Shown: positions 1-9,600 of the stretch, in pieces
How the letters are laid out: each line of letters opens with the position of its first letter
Numbering within the stretch: the stretch's first letter is position 1
Origin: an uncultured Lachnospiraceae bacterium
Lineage (GTDB): Bacteria > Bacillota > Clostridia > Lachnospirales > Lachnospiraceae
Direction: 5' to 3'
Length of the DNA stretch: 43,299 nt
Assembly (NCBI GenBank): GCA_910583615.1
Contig: CAJTXP010000037.1
Location: forward strand, 1 to 43,299
Position numbers and translations under genes: made by a program
The notes under the pieces: model-generated
Database searches by the model: none
What the model saw: only the letters and a program-made list of their open reading frames with translations
What the model was told of the DNA's origin: nothing

Positions 1-80
1 TTTGAGAATTCTTCATAAAATCACCTGCCTTATGGGAAAAAACATCAGTTATCTATTTTCATTATACACTAAAAATACAG

Positions 81-113
81 AAAAAAGAAACCCGGCGGAA
101 AATTCCACCGGGT
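81..113 (-). terminator. Rho-independent terminator after tRNA-Gln
   Basis: Read on the minus strand, a strong GC stem (ACCCGGTGGAA pairing with TTCCGCCGGGT) is followed by a T-rich run (TTCTTTTTTC). It lies 9 nt beyond the tRNA 3' end, as expected for a terminator of a stand-alone tRNA transcript. Confidence 0.85.
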
Positions 114-121
114 CTTTGAAG

Positions 122-193
122 CAGGGCTACAAGGATTCGAACCTTGAAATGACGGAGTCAGAGTCCGTTGCCTTACCGTTTGGCGATAGCCCT
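122..193 (-). tRNA. tRNA-Gln (anticodon CTG)
   Basis: The minus strand folds as a 72-nt cloverleaf. The 7-bp acceptor stem AGGGCTA/TAGCCCT is perfect, the anticodon stem ACGGA/TCCGT carries the loop CTCTGAC, and the T arm contains GGTTCGAATCC. The central loop triplet CTG reads the glutamine codon CAG. The discriminator base is G, and the next bases are CTTC, so CCA is not encoded and must be added after transcription. It has its own promoter and terminator. It is the CAG-specific isoacceptor; the TTG species must be encoded elsewhere. Confidence 0.93.
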
Positions 194-211
194 TCGTATT
201 CAACGAATGTT

Positions 212-240
212 ATTATACGCTATACAGCACAAAAAAGCAA
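212..240 (-). promoter_or_regulatory. Sigma-A type promoter of tRNA-Gln
   Basis: On the minus strand TTGCTT (235-240) and a perfect TATAAT (212-217) are separated by 17 nt. The -10 ends 18 nt before the tRNA 5' end, which fits a short leader. Confidence 0.8.
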
Positions 241-420
241 GTACTTTTTTTATTTTTTTCAATTTTTTTCAGATGGTGTTACAAGTCTCTTTCATATTTC
301 TTTTGAATTTCTTTTGTAATTTTAGAAAACCTTTATTCCGACGATACATTTTCGTCACATTCTTTTGTTATGATAATACTCGTAACAGGAACACATCAGT
401 ATTTCATTCATAACACTTTA
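241..420. other. Non-coding A/T-rich stretch
   Basis: This part of the gap between the tRNA promoter and spoVT holds long T runs near 245-275. I see no ribosome binding site with a convincing reading frame, and the short frames here have low-complexity Phe-rich translations. No further element recognised. Confidence 0.5.
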
Positions 421-474
421 GGGGACTCGTAAGAGTCCCCACTCCCTCGAAAGCAAGGATCCATATGGATCCTT
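421..474 (-). terminator. Two hairpins downstream of spoVT
   Basis: Two perfect palindromes lie just past the spoVT stop. AAGGATCC-ATAT-GGATCCTT (455-474) has T-rich flanks on both sides. GGGGACTC-GTAA-GAGTCCCC (421-440) follows. On the minus strand the T tracts after each stem are short (TTGCTTTC, TAAAG), so termination may be partial or bidirectional. Confidence 0.5.
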
Positions 475-479
475 TTTAT

Positions 480-1028
480 TTACTGTTCCATCTGACGACC
501 CAGGAATCCGGCTGCGACGGCCGCCACCTTCTGTTCTACTTCACTCATCTTGATCTTGATATCCCGCCCCAGCAGAATCACAGCGCCGATGGCATCTCCC
601 TCGCTGATTACAGGACAGATTGTCTCTGTGGCAATTCCTTCCATTTCTTCCTGAATCACCGGTATGAACTTACGCTCAATGGCCGAAGCCTGAAGGCTTT
701 CCCTTTCCTGTATCAGATGCTCCAGCTGGGGACTGATCGCTTTCCCGTAATAATCCTTCTTTGCTCCGCCTGCAGTTGCGACAATCGTATCCCGATCCGT
801 CACACATACCATATGCCCGGTTGTCTGTGCCAGGCTTTCCGCATATTGTTTGGCAAATGCGGAAAGCTCCCCAAGGGGTGAATATTTTTTCAGGATGATC
901 TCTCCTTCCCGATCGGTAAAGATCTCCAGAGGATCGCCTTCCCGAATTCTTAATGTGCGCCGGATCTCTTTCGGCACAACTACTCTGCCCAGGTCATCGA
1001 TCCGACGCACAATTCCTGTTGCTTTCAT
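480..1028 (-). CDS. spoVT: Stage V sporulation protein T, AbrB-family regulator
   Basis: 182-residue transcription regulator of the AbrB/SpoVT family. Residues 1-50 form the swapped-hairpin DNA-binding domain (MKATGIVRRIDDLGRVVVPK, then TLRIREGDPLEIF). The remainder matches the GAF-like sensory domain of SpoVT in length and pattern. In Bacillus this protein is made in the forespore under sigma-G and tunes forespore genes; that role is inferred here. The start is set at the ATG with GGAGGA 7 nt upstream. A TTG start five codons earlier would fall inside that ribosome binding site and is rejected. It is the last gene of the pth-mfd-prsA-prsA-GH25-pncB run but is 102 bp from pncB and may have its own sporulation promoter. 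Confidence 0.95.
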   Translation of the reverse strand: MKATGIVRRIDDLGRVVVPKEIRRTLRIREGDPLEIFTDREGEIILKKYSPLGELSAFAKQYAESLAQTTGHMVCVTDRDTIVATAGGAKKDYYGKAISPQLEHLIQERESLQASAIERKFIPVIQEEMEGIATETICPVISEGDAIGAVILLGRDIKIKMSEVEQKVAAVAAGFLGRQMEQ

Positions 1029-1091
1029 ATCATCTTCCTCCAATGTCTTAAAATACGATGTCGATTCCGATTTTCACAGATCATCTGCATC

Positions 1092-1120
1092 TAGTATTTG
1101 TAAGAATTGGATTTATATGC
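1092..1120 (-). promoter_or_regulatory. Possible sigma-G promoter of spoVT
   Basis: Minus-strand GCATA (1116-1120), a 17-nt spacer and AATACTA (1092-1098) resemble the sigma-G consensus GHATR / CATWHTA, with one mismatch in the -10. It lies about 65 nt before the spoVT start. An overlapping sigma-A reading (TTGATG, 17 nt, TACAAA) is possible. Confidence 0.35.
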
Positions 1121-1130
1121 ATCAACTCTG

Positions 1131-2588
1131 TCAATCGCCTGAATGCATTTTGTTCAGCAGTTCTGTTTTCATTTCATATAACCGTTCCGACAGATCCACA
1201 TAGACTTCATGCGGATTCACAAGCCTTTTGGTCTCATCCCACAGTGTATTCTGCTCCTCAATGCAGTGTTCCCGGATGTCCATGACAGACGGCGACTGGT
1301 AGACGCATCTCCCCTGATCGAACACCTTCACCATCAGCTCTTTCATGGTATAAGTTCCGCCCTTCAGGTGCGTCTTCTTCCATGTTTCCAGCGGATCAAA
1401 GATGACAAGATCCTCTGAAGTATCAAAGGCATCATCAACCAGGGTGATCAGATCTGCTTTCAGCTTCCCGTTGGCTTTTTCATAGATTCGGTAAACCGTC
1501 TTATTTCCCGGATTCGTGATCTTTTCCGTATTTTCGGAAAGCTTGATCTTGGGGATGAACTCGCCGTCTCCGGTTTTCAGCGCTGCCAGCTTGTAGACGC
1601 CTCCGAACGCCGGACAGTCTTTGGATGTGATCAGGTTCGTTCCCACGCCCCAGGATGTAATCTTCGCCCCCTGCGTCTTCAGGCTGTCGATCAGATACTC
1701 GTCCAGATCGCTGGATGCAGAGATCACTGCGTCATGGAAGCCTGCTGCGTCCAGCATCTTCCTCGCTTCTTTGGACAGATAGGCCAGATCCCCGCTGTCC
1801 AGCCGTATTCCGTAACGTCCGTTAAGCTTTTTGGCCTTCCTCATCTCCTTAAATACCCGGATCGCATTGGGAACTCCCGATTTCAATGTATCATACGTAT
1901 CCACCAGAAGCGTGCACGCATTGGGGTACAGCTTTGCATAAGTCCGAAAAGCCGTATATTCATCCGGAAAACTCATAATCCAGCTGTGCGCATGGGTTCC
2001 AAGCACCGGCACGTCAAAAAGCTGTCCGGTCAGCACGTTGGAGGTTCCGATACATCCTCCGATCATCGCCGCACGCGCGCCGTAGACCCCCGCGTCCGGT
2101 CCCTGGGCGCGGCGCAGGCCGAATTCCATAATCCCGTCTCCTCTTGCCGCATTGACGACTCTTGCCGCCTTTGTAGCGATCAGGCTCTGATGGTTGATGA
2201 TCGTCAAGATCGCCGTTTCCACCAGCTGCGCTTCCATGATCGGAGCGATGACCTTTACCAGAGGCTCTCTTGGAAATACCACGGTTCCTTCCGGTATGGC
2301 ATAAATGTCTCCGCTGAAGTGAAAACCGCTCAGATAATCCAGAAAATCCTCATCGAAGATCCCGATGCTCCTCAGATAGGATATATCCTCCCCGGAAAAA
2401 TGCAGATTCTTGATATAGTCTATAACCTGATCCAGGCCCGCCGCTATGGCAAATCCGTTCCCGCAGGGATTGGTCCGGTAAAATGCGTCGAAGATCACGG
2501 TCTCCTGCACCGGATTTTTAAAATATCCCTGCATCATGGTCAGTTCATAGAGATCGGTTAAAAGTGTCAGATTTTGCGTTGTGCTCAT
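1131..2588 (-). CDS. pncB: Nicotinate phosphoribosyltransferase
   Basis: 485-residue cytoplasmic enzyme of NAD salvage: nicotinate + PRPP + ATP to nicotinate mononucleotide. The N-terminal LLTDLYELTMMQGY is a family hallmark. Other motifs are EFGLRRAQGPDAG near 155-167 and GTHAHSWIMSF near 197-207, which lies in the conserved substrate/phosphohistidine region of the family. YGIRLDSGDL and ITSWGVGTNL form the phosphate-binding barrel loops. Length is normal for the Firmicute type. The ATG follows AGGAGG and overlaps the stop of the GH25-like gene as ATGA, so the two are translationally coupled. A PRPP synthase lies elsewhere in the window at 18.1-19.3 kb, but nothing links them beyond substrate. 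Confidence 0.95.
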   Translation of the reverse strand: MSTTQNLTLLTDLYELTMMQGYFKNPVQETVIFDAFYRTNPCGNGFAIAAGLDQVIDYIKNLHFSGEDISYLRSIGIFDEDFLDYLSGFHFSGDIYAIPEGTVVFPREPLVKVIAPIMEAQLVETAILTIINHQSLIATKAARVVNAARGDGIMEFGLRRAQGPDAGVYGARAAMIGGCIGTSNVLTGQLFDVPVLGTHAHSWIMSFPDEYTAFRTYAKLYPNACTLLVDTYDTLKSGVPNAIRVFKEMRKAKKLNGRYGIRLDSGDLAYLSKEARKMLDAAGFHDAVISASSDLDEYLIDSLKTQGAKITSWGVGTNLITSKDCPAFGGVYKLAALKTGDGEFIPKIKLSENTEKITNPGNKTVYRIYEKANGKLKADLITLVDDAFDTSEDLVIFDPLETWKKTHLKGGTYTMKELMVKVFDQGRCVYQSPSVMDIREHCIEEQNTLWDETKRLVNPHEVYVDLSERLYEMKTELLNKMHSGD

Positions 2589-4357
2589 TGGAAATCCCTC
2601 CTGTTTTCGTAGCTGATGATCAATCCTGTATATCCGCTTATACCATCAACGCTCCCTCTGGCTGTATACTGCCAGAATTGGTACGGCCCGGTATAAGTAA
2701 GATTCGTACTGTACTCTGCCACCCACAACGGGTTTTCCATGAGCTCCTCCATGATCAGGCATTCTCTTATAAAGCCTGTCTCTGCATGAAGTATCGGTGT
2801 ATATCCTTTTTCTTTCACTGTGCGGCAAAACGCGTTCATACATGCGGTCCGTTCTGACGGTTTCAGTCCATCAGCCCTGCCGCTGTGTTCCGGATTGGCA
2901 TACGCGCCGGTGACTGCAACAGGCGTTTTGATTCCAAATCTTTCCGCCATATTTATCACGGTTTCTGCCTCTTCAACTGCTTCCTGTCCATTGACCGCCT
3001 GAGAAAACAGAGAAAGGAAAACTTCAAGTCCAGCCTCCTGTGCGCCTCTGATATTTTCTTCCGCACGGCTGTCTGTTACAATTCTTCCCTCGCCGGCATC
3101 CCGATATGCACACTGGATCACTGCAAAATCCAGACCTGCATCCGCCGCCCTCTTCCAGTCAATCTCTCCATTATCCTCAGAAACTTCCACGCCTGCATGG
3201 CTTGTCCGCACGCCATTTTCGTCAAATTCGTGTCGAATGCCCTGTATAACCTGGGAACCTGTCACTTTATTCCCGTTCTGGTCAAAATAAAACGTCCCTT
3301 CATCCAGAACCTGCCATCCATAATAACAGTATTCTCCGGTTCCTACCGACTCCTGCATCAGAACAGGTACCTTTACTTCCGTAACTACAGTCCTTGTTGC
3401 TGCCACCATTCCGATGTCAGACGCTGTAAGATGAGCCACCTCCGAAGGTGAACCTTCCATGGCAAACGCCCCCTGATAGCGTACATGGAATTCATATTCC
3501 GTACTGCCATTCTCTTTTTTGACTTCCTTACAGTCTGTCCTGACAACCTCGTACTCATCATAAAAACCGTCAATATTCAGAATCAGAAGGGCAAGGTCTT
3601 CATTCTTCGTGTCCAGCGTAATATTTACGTTACTGTATCTGTATTCATACCAGATTCCGTCTTCATACGCATATTTTATATCACCGACATTGTTTACATA
3701 CAGAGTGGGAATCCTTTCTTCTTTCTTTACAATCTGATAGGAATTGGGATCGTTTTCATCCACAACGGATTCTACATATCTGTCCTCCACGATTTCTTCT
3801 TTTCGGGACGGAATAAACGGAACCGTGTCCTCAGGCGGAATATCGGAGGAACTGTATGTTTTCCGGACACCAATATCAACAGGAACATGATCCGTCCTGT
3901 TCTTTTCCCGGACATCATTCGTCTCTTCCGGAACTTCCTTCGGAAGTTCTCCCAATGCTTCTTCCGGCATTTTCACTGATTCTTTTTTCTGAGATCTCTC
4001 CTTTTCTTCCGATTCAGAATCCTTTTGTTCCTGACGTTTTGTCCCCTCCTGAATGTTTTCCCGCGTTTCCTGTGCTTCTTCTGTATCTTCTGTGTCTTCT
4101 GCTTCTTCCTGTGTTTTCTCCTGGCTGTCTGACAGTTCAAAGGATTCCGCTTTTTCTTCCGCTTTATCCGGAGTATCGGTTCCTTCCGTATCCGCAGACG
4201 GAGCCTTCACTTCTGAAGACTCCGCAAACTGTTCCCTCTGTGTCGAATTTTCCTCCTGTACCTGTCCGGACTCTCCCTGCACGATACCGGCATAATAAAC
4301 TGCCGCTGCAATTCCCACACAGACAAGCGTCAGAAAACCGGCTGTCTTACCTTTCAT
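2585..4357 (-). CDS. Membrane-anchored GH25-fold protein, catalytic residues apparently lost
   Basis: 590 residues. The N-terminus has a signal anchor (residues 5-27). A long Glu/Ser/Lys-rich, probably disordered region (30-190) follows. The middle region has no family I recognise, and one or two choline/cell-wall-binding-like repeats (FYFDQNGNKVTGSQ) sit near 350-385. The C-terminus (about 387-590) follows the GH25 muramidase pattern: EIDWKRAADAGLDFAVIQCAY, then FWQYTARGSVDGISG. The family start GIDVS is GVEVS here, and the LDIE catalytic strand is replaced by VTGA (around 482-485). I infer a wall-binding or scaffolding pseudo-lysozyme. The start has GGGAGAAGG upstream and overlaps the preceding prsA stop as ATGA; the 3' end overlaps pncB. 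An active enzyme with shifted residues is not excluded. Confidence 0.75.
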   Translation of the reverse strand: MKGKTAGFLTLVCVGIAAAVYYAGIVQGESGQVQEENSTQREQFAESSEVKAPSADTEGTDTPDKAEEKAESFELSDSQEKTQEEAEDTEDTEEAQETRENIQEGTKRQEQKDSESEEKERSQKKESVKMPEEALGELPKEVPEETNDVREKNRTDHVPVDIGVRKTYSSSDIPPEDTVPFIPSRKEEIVEDRYVESVVDENDPNSYQIVKKEERIPTLYVNNVGDIKYAYEDGIWYEYRYSNVNITLDTKNEDLALLILNIDGFYDEYEVVRTDCKEVKKENGSTEYEFHVRYQGAFAMEGSPSEVAHLTASDIGMVAATRTVVTEVKVPVLMQESVGTGEYCYYGWQVLDEGTFYFDQNGNKVTGSQVIQGIRHEFDENGVRTSHAGVEVSEDNGEIDWKRAADAGLDFAVIQCAYRDAGEGRIVTDSRAEENIRGAQEAGLEVFLSLFSQAVNGQEAVEEAETVINMAERFGIKTPVAVTGAYANPEHSGRADGLKPSERTACMNAFCRTVKEKGYTPILHAETGFIRECLIMEELMENPLWVAEYSTNLTYTGPYQFWQYTARGSVDGISGYTGLIISYENRRDFQ

Positions 4358-5466
4358 CCTTCTCCCTCTGACGGCTCGTCCGCCGCTTCCCCGCTTTCTT
4401 TGTCTGTCGGTTCCTGTTCTATATCCTCTGTATCTCCTTCGGCAGACTCCTCTTCTGCCGGTCCGTTGAAGATCCGCTCAAACGTCAGCGTCTGAATCAG
4501 TTCCTCATCAACTGTGATCTCTGTCGCCTCAAAGAGCGGTGTATACCACTCGTTATAGGCATCCCGTTCCCTCTGAGACAGTTCGTTCTCTCTGGCTGTC
4601 TCCGTCGCTTCCTCATCAAAAGTACTTTCCATGCAGACAATATAGTAGCTGTTTTCCGTCTCAATAATATCTGAAAATTCCCCGTCTGACAGAGCATCCG
4701 CTGCACTCTGCACCGCCGCGTCCAGAGAACCGCCGTCTTTTCCGTAAGTCATGGAAGACGCAGTCATCTCCTGTGCCTGGGCCGCAGCATTCAGATCCCC
4801 TCCTGCTTTTGCATCCGCAAGAATTGTTTCCATCTGCGTTCTTTTCTCTGCAATCTCTTCTTCTGACAGCTCTGTCACATTCCCCTCATCGTCCGTTGTT
4901 CCGGCAAGGGAACTTACCACATAGGAGATTCTCTTCTGTGCCACGGACTCCGGATCCACTTCCGTGTCTATCGTAGCAGCGCGGTCAGCGTATACTTTCG
5001 ACTGCAGCGCAATAAGCTCCAGTACATGGGTAACCGCTGCTTCATCCGCAGTCATGGCCTTCAGCGTTTTACTGTCATTCGCTGCAAGAAATGTCCTGGC
5101 TGCGTCAGCTGCCTGATTCTTCTCTTCGTCCGTCAGCGATATGCCAAGCTCTTCTGCATGCGCTTCCACTACATAATATTCCTGCAGAGTATCCACAACG
5201 TTATCCCTTACCGTTACGCCGTAAGGCTCACCCAGCCCCATCATATCCTGGTTCATAAAATCCTCTCCAAAAAAGGCGCCGTACATTCCCTGTACCTGAG
5301 TCTGCTGATAGCGCAGATAAAAATTCACCTCTCCAAGCGGAACGGATACGCCGCCCACATTCATTGCTTCTGCCGTGCTGTTCATTTTATTGCTTCCAGA
5401 GCATCCGGTGACTGCTGTCGTCATCACGAACAGAAGAACCAGTAATCCTGCCACATTCTTCCTCAT
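4354..5466 (-). CDS. prsA: PrsA-like foldase lipoprotein (peptidyl-prolyl isomerase), copy 1
   Basis: 370-residue exported lipoprotein. The signal peptide LLVLLFVMTTAVTGC places the lipidated cysteine at residue 22. The N-terminal SurA/PrsA-like helical region (VNFYLRYQQTQVQGMYG) is followed by a parvulin-like rotamase segment from about 185 (RISYVV) to 300, with GGSLDAAVQSAADALSDGEF and YYIVCMES. The C-terminus is an acidic Glu/Ser tail. PrsA proteins help secreted proteins fold at the outer face of the membrane. The ribosome binding site is AGGAGG, 10 nt before the ATG. It follows a second, divergent prsA by 57 bp and is coupled to the GH25-like gene, which may be a client or partner (inference). 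Confidence 0.85.
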   Translation of the reverse strand: MRKNVAGLLVLLFVMTTAVTGCSGSNKMNSTAEAMNVGGVSVPLGEVNFYLRYQQTQVQGMYGAFFGEDFMNQDMMGLGEPYGVTVRDNVVDTLQEYYVVEAHAEELGISLTDEEKNQAADAARTFLAANDSKTLKAMTADEAAVTHVLELIALQSKVYADRAATIDTEVDPESVAQKRISYVVSSLAGTTDDEGNVTELSEEEIAEKRTQMETILADAKAGGDLNAAAQAQEMTASSMTYGKDGGSLDAAVQSAADALSDGEFSDIIETENSYYIVCMESTFDEEATETARENELSQRERDAYNEWYTPLFEATEITVDEELIQTLTFERIFNGPAEEESAEGDTEDIEQEPTDKESGEAADEPSEGEG

Positions 5467-5523
5467 AGTGCATTTTCCTCCTGAATTGATACATTTTCAT
5501 TTGATTATAAACTTTTTTTACAG

Positions 5524-6537
5524 TCAGAGCAACTCTTTTAACACAATTTCCACATCCACCTGGTCCATGACTTCCTGGTTAAGCCTGATATCAGCCTCTG
5601 CCCTCCACGCTTCGCAGAGCCGTTCATATTCCTCTTCTCTTGCCTGATCGGTCAGATACTCCCTCCAGTACTTTGTGCCTTCCTCATCATAGTCGCTGGT
5701 ATGCTGCACCAGGAACCATCCTTCTTCTGTCCGGACCGGATCCGAGATCTCTCCAACCTCCAGAAGCCTGGCCGCATCCAGCATCTGCGGTTCCTGACCG
5801 TCGCCTTCGTTGCTGATGCCCACACTGGACTCAATCGGAGTAAGTCCGATCTCCTCCGCCGCAGCTTTCAGGCTTTGACTCTCTCTTGCAGCCTTACACA
5901 GTTCCTCTGCCACCCTGGCGCGCCGCTCAACCTCTTCTTCTGTATACGGCTCCAGATTTCCTTCCTCATCCCAGAGTCCTGTCGTGGAAATGAGGACATA
6001 GCAGATTCCCTCTCTGTGTGTCTCATCCTCCGAAATCTCCGGTTCGTAATCCGCCACAGAAGCCTCTGCCGTCAGAAGCGACAGTTCTCTCTCAGACAGG
6101 AGTTCATAAACAAAGGTTTCATCTGCGCCTGCATACTGCAGAAGCTTTTCATGATAGTCATCCATAAAAGAAGCAGCCCGTTCTTTTATTTCCTGCTGTT
6201 TTGCCTCATCCAGGGCAACGCCATATTCCTCTGCATGCTGATCTGCCAGATGAATGCGGCAGACAGTATCCAGAACCTGCTCTTTCAGGTCCTCCGCCAA
6301 CGTGGTCCCGTCTTCATCCACCTCATGGCTCCACATACCATCTCCGTAAGCATCCAGCATCTCCTTTTCCCACTGCATCTGGTTCATCCGCACATAAAAG
6401 TTCCACTCCCGAAGTCCGATCTCCTCTCCGTTTACCGTAAATGCAACCGGGTCTTCCTCCGCCGGATCCGCTTTCGTACTGCCGCATCCGCATAAAAGCA
6501 CGCATGTCAAAAACAGCACCGCCCGTTTTCTCCTCAT
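5524..6537 (-). CDS. prsA: PrsA-like foldase lipoprotein, copy 2
   Basis: 337 residues, exported lipoprotein paralogous to its downstream neighbour. The signal is short: RRKRAVLFLTCVLLCGC, with the predicted lipidated Cys at 18 and an unusual Cys at lipobox position -2. WNFYVRMNQMQWEKEML parallels VNFYLRYQQTQVQ of the other copy. The rotamase-like segment runs from about 175 (GICYVLIST) to 290 (EEGWFLVQHTSDY). The ATG is preceded by AGGAGAAAAGGAC. An upstream in-frame start would add 27 hydrophilic residues before the signal peptide and is rejected. It lies 94 bp after mfd. The two copies differ enough to suggest an old duplication with distinct clients. Confidence 0.82.
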   Translation of the reverse strand: MRRKRAVLFLTCVLLCGCGSTKADPAEEDPVAFTVNGEEIGLREWNFYVRMNQMQWEKEMLDAYGDGMWSHEVDEDGTTLAEDLKEQVLDTVCRIHLADQHAEEYGVALDEAKQQEIKERAASFMDDYHEKLLQYAGADETFVYELLSERELSLLTAEASVADYEPEISEDETHREGICYVLISTTGLWDEEGNLEPYTEEEVERRARVAEELCKAARESQSLKAAAEEIGLTPIESSVGISNEGDGQEPQMLDAARLLEVGEISDPVRTEEGWFLVQHTSDYDEEGTKYWREYLTDQAREEEYERLCEAWRAEADIRLNQEVMDQVDVEIVLKELL

Positions 6538-6631
6538 GTCCTTTTCTCCTGTCAGAGCCCTGTATCTTCCATCCGCACGCGGTCTTTGACGAAAAGTCCG
6601 CATCGCTTCCGGGTACATGCCGCCCCTTTCA

Positions 6632-9600
6632 TTAAAATTCTGTCTCGATCAGCATTCTCATTTCCTTTAAAAGCTGCGCAGTCAGGGCCAGAAGTGATTT
6701 TTCCGGCATCTGGCGGCTCCTTTTTATCTGGTATACGAACTGGATCGGTTCTGTCTTTTTAAACAGCATAGCTCCCTCCATCCGTGCGAGCAGCTCCGGG
6801 ATCCTTGCCGGATGGATTCCGGCCTTCTCATACATGGTAAATATGATCTGGTCTTCCCGTCCTTTGATTTCCCTGATATACAGCTCATGCGCCTGGCTTC
6901 TGAGCCTTGTGATTTCCAGAAGATTCTGTACGGATCCCGGAGGATCCCCAAAGCGGTCAATCAGTTCTTCCAGCATGTCATCCCGCTCCTCCTCATTTTC
7001 CACAGCTGCAATCCGCCGGTAGATGTCCAGCTTCAGCGCCTCATTGCGGATGTAGGAATCCGGAATATACGCATCAATCTGAAGGTCCGCCACAGTTTCA
7101 AAGTCATCTGCAGCGCTCTGCTGCTCTCCCTTCATTTTTCGCACCGCCTCATTGAGCATTTTACAGTACAGGTTGTAGCCGACCGCCTGCATATGTCCAT
7201 GCTGCCGCTCACCCAGCATGGTACCTGCACCGCGTATCTCCATATCCCTCATGGCAATCTTAAAACCGCTTCCAAGATCCGTATATTCCCGGATGGCATG
7301 AAGACGTTTTTCTGCCACTTCTTTCAGCATTTTGTCTTTTTTATACAGGAGAAACGCATATGCGGTCCGGTTGGACCGTCCAACCCTTCCGCGAAGCTGA
7401 TAGAGCTGAGACAGGCCCATACGGTCCGCATCATGGATAATAATGGTATTTACATTGGAAATATCCATCCCGGTCTCAATAATGGTAGTTGACACCAGAA
7501 CATCAATATTTCCCTCAATGAATTCATACATGATCCGTTCCAGTTCATGTTCCTTCATCTGCCCGTGGGCAAATGCCACGTTCGCCTCGGGCACAAGCTC
7601 CTGAAGCCGATGCGTAATATCTGCAATTGTCTCCACGCGGTTGTAGACATAATAGACCTGTCCATCCCGTGCCAGCTCCCGATGCACTGCTGCACGCACC
7701 ATCTCTTCATCATATTCACAGACATAGGTCTGTATGGGCATCCGGTCCATGGGCGGTTCCTCCAGAACACTCATATCACGGATTCCCGCCAGACTCATAT
7801 GCAGTGTTCTCGGAATCGGAGTCGCACTCAGCGCCAGAACGTCCACATTTGTTTTCAGTTTTTTGATCTTCTCTTTATCCGCTACGCCGAAGCGCTGTTC
7901 CTCATCGATAATCAAAAGTCCCAAGTCCTTATATTCCACGTCCTTTGACAGCACCCTGTGCGTGCCGATCACGATATCCACCAGCCCTCTGCGCAGATCC
8001 TCCAGCGTCTTTTTCTGCTGCGCAGGCGTTCGAAAGCGGCATAAAAGATCAATCCGCACCGGAAACTCCTTCATACGCTGTACAAAAGTATTGTAGTGCT
8101 GCTGCGCCAGAATCGTCGTGGGAACCAGATACACAACCTGCCGGCTCTCCTGCACCGCCTTAAACGCCGCCCGGACCGCCACCTCTGTCTTTCCATATCC
8201 CACGTCACCGCAGATCAGGCGGTCCATGATCCTGCTGCTCTCCATATCCCGCTTCATATCCTGGATCGCCTTCTGCTGATCTTCTGTTTCTTCATAGGGA
8301 AAGAGTTCCTCGAACTCCTTCTGCCATACGGTATCCGGACCATAGACATAGCCCTTTTCCGACTGTCTTGCCGCATACAGCTCCACCAGATCCTTCGCCA
8401 CCTCCTGCACGGCTCCCTTTACCCTTGAACGGGTCTTCTTCCAGTCCTGGCCTCCCAGCGTATTCAGCCTTGGAACCTTCGCGGCATCTGCACCTCCGTA
8501 TTTCTGGATCATATCAAGCTGGGTTGCCAGAATATACAGGCATGCCCCTTTGCTGTACTCGATCTTCATGTAGTCCTTCACCGTTTTATCCACCGTAATC
8601 TTCTCAATCCCCCGGTAGATTCCAAGTCCATGGTTTTCATGCACTACATAATCGCCGACCGACAGGTCGGTAAAGCTGCTGATCTTCCTTCCCTCATAGA
8701 CCCGCTGCTTTCTTCTCTTTTTCTTTTTTTCGCGCCCGAACACATCGGTTTCCGATATCACCGCAAAACGGATCATCGGATATTCATAGCCCCGGAATAC
8801 GTTCCCATGGACTACCATGATCTCCCCCGGCTGTGCAACCCGCTTCTCATCTTCGCTGTAAAATGCAGCCAGTCCCTCTGCAAGCAGTTCCTCCGCCAGA
8901 CGTTTTCCCCTGGTTCTGGAGGCGCACATCAGAACCACCTGATAGTTTTCCTTCTTCCACCTTTTCAGATCCTTTACCAGCAGTTCAAAATGATTGTTAT
9001 AGGACTGGACCGACCGGGTCTCCAGCCGGTAACGGCTGTGAAACTCCATCCGTTTGTCTGTCGTTTCCAGCGTTCCAAGAGCCGCTCCGCGCATACGGTT
9101 CAGCCAGTACATCACCTTTTCGCAGGGGAAGATCTCCTCTTTTTGCCCTGGTATGATCTGTCCTTTTTCCATCCGGTTTTCAAAGTTCTGACGGTATTCT
9201 TTTTCCACCGTCTCTCCCCGCTCGAACAGACGGTTTACTTCATCCAGAAATACGAGCGAACGGTACCTGCCCACATAATCCAGCAGGCTCACCCCATCCA
9301 CATGATATTCCCCGGGACTCAGCTCAGCCGCCGGATACAGAATGATCTCTTCCAGATTTTCCATGGAGCGCTGACTTTCTGCATCAAAGCTCCGGATCGA
9401 ATCCACTTCTTCATCCCACAGCTCAATGCGTACCGGGGATTCCTCCGTCAGCGGATAGATATCCAGAATCCCGCCCCGGACCGCAAACTGCCCCGGCATA
9501 TCCACCTGCCCGACTCTCTCATATCCCATACGAACCAGCCTGCGCTTTACCGCCTCCATCTCCAGGATGCTGCCGGTCTGTATGGTCAGTACAAGGTCTT

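Noticed and set aside
455..474. Regulatory operator at AAGGATCCATATGGATCCTT
   Set aside because: A perfect palindrome, but its position just after a stop codon with T-rich flanks is better explained as a terminator stem.
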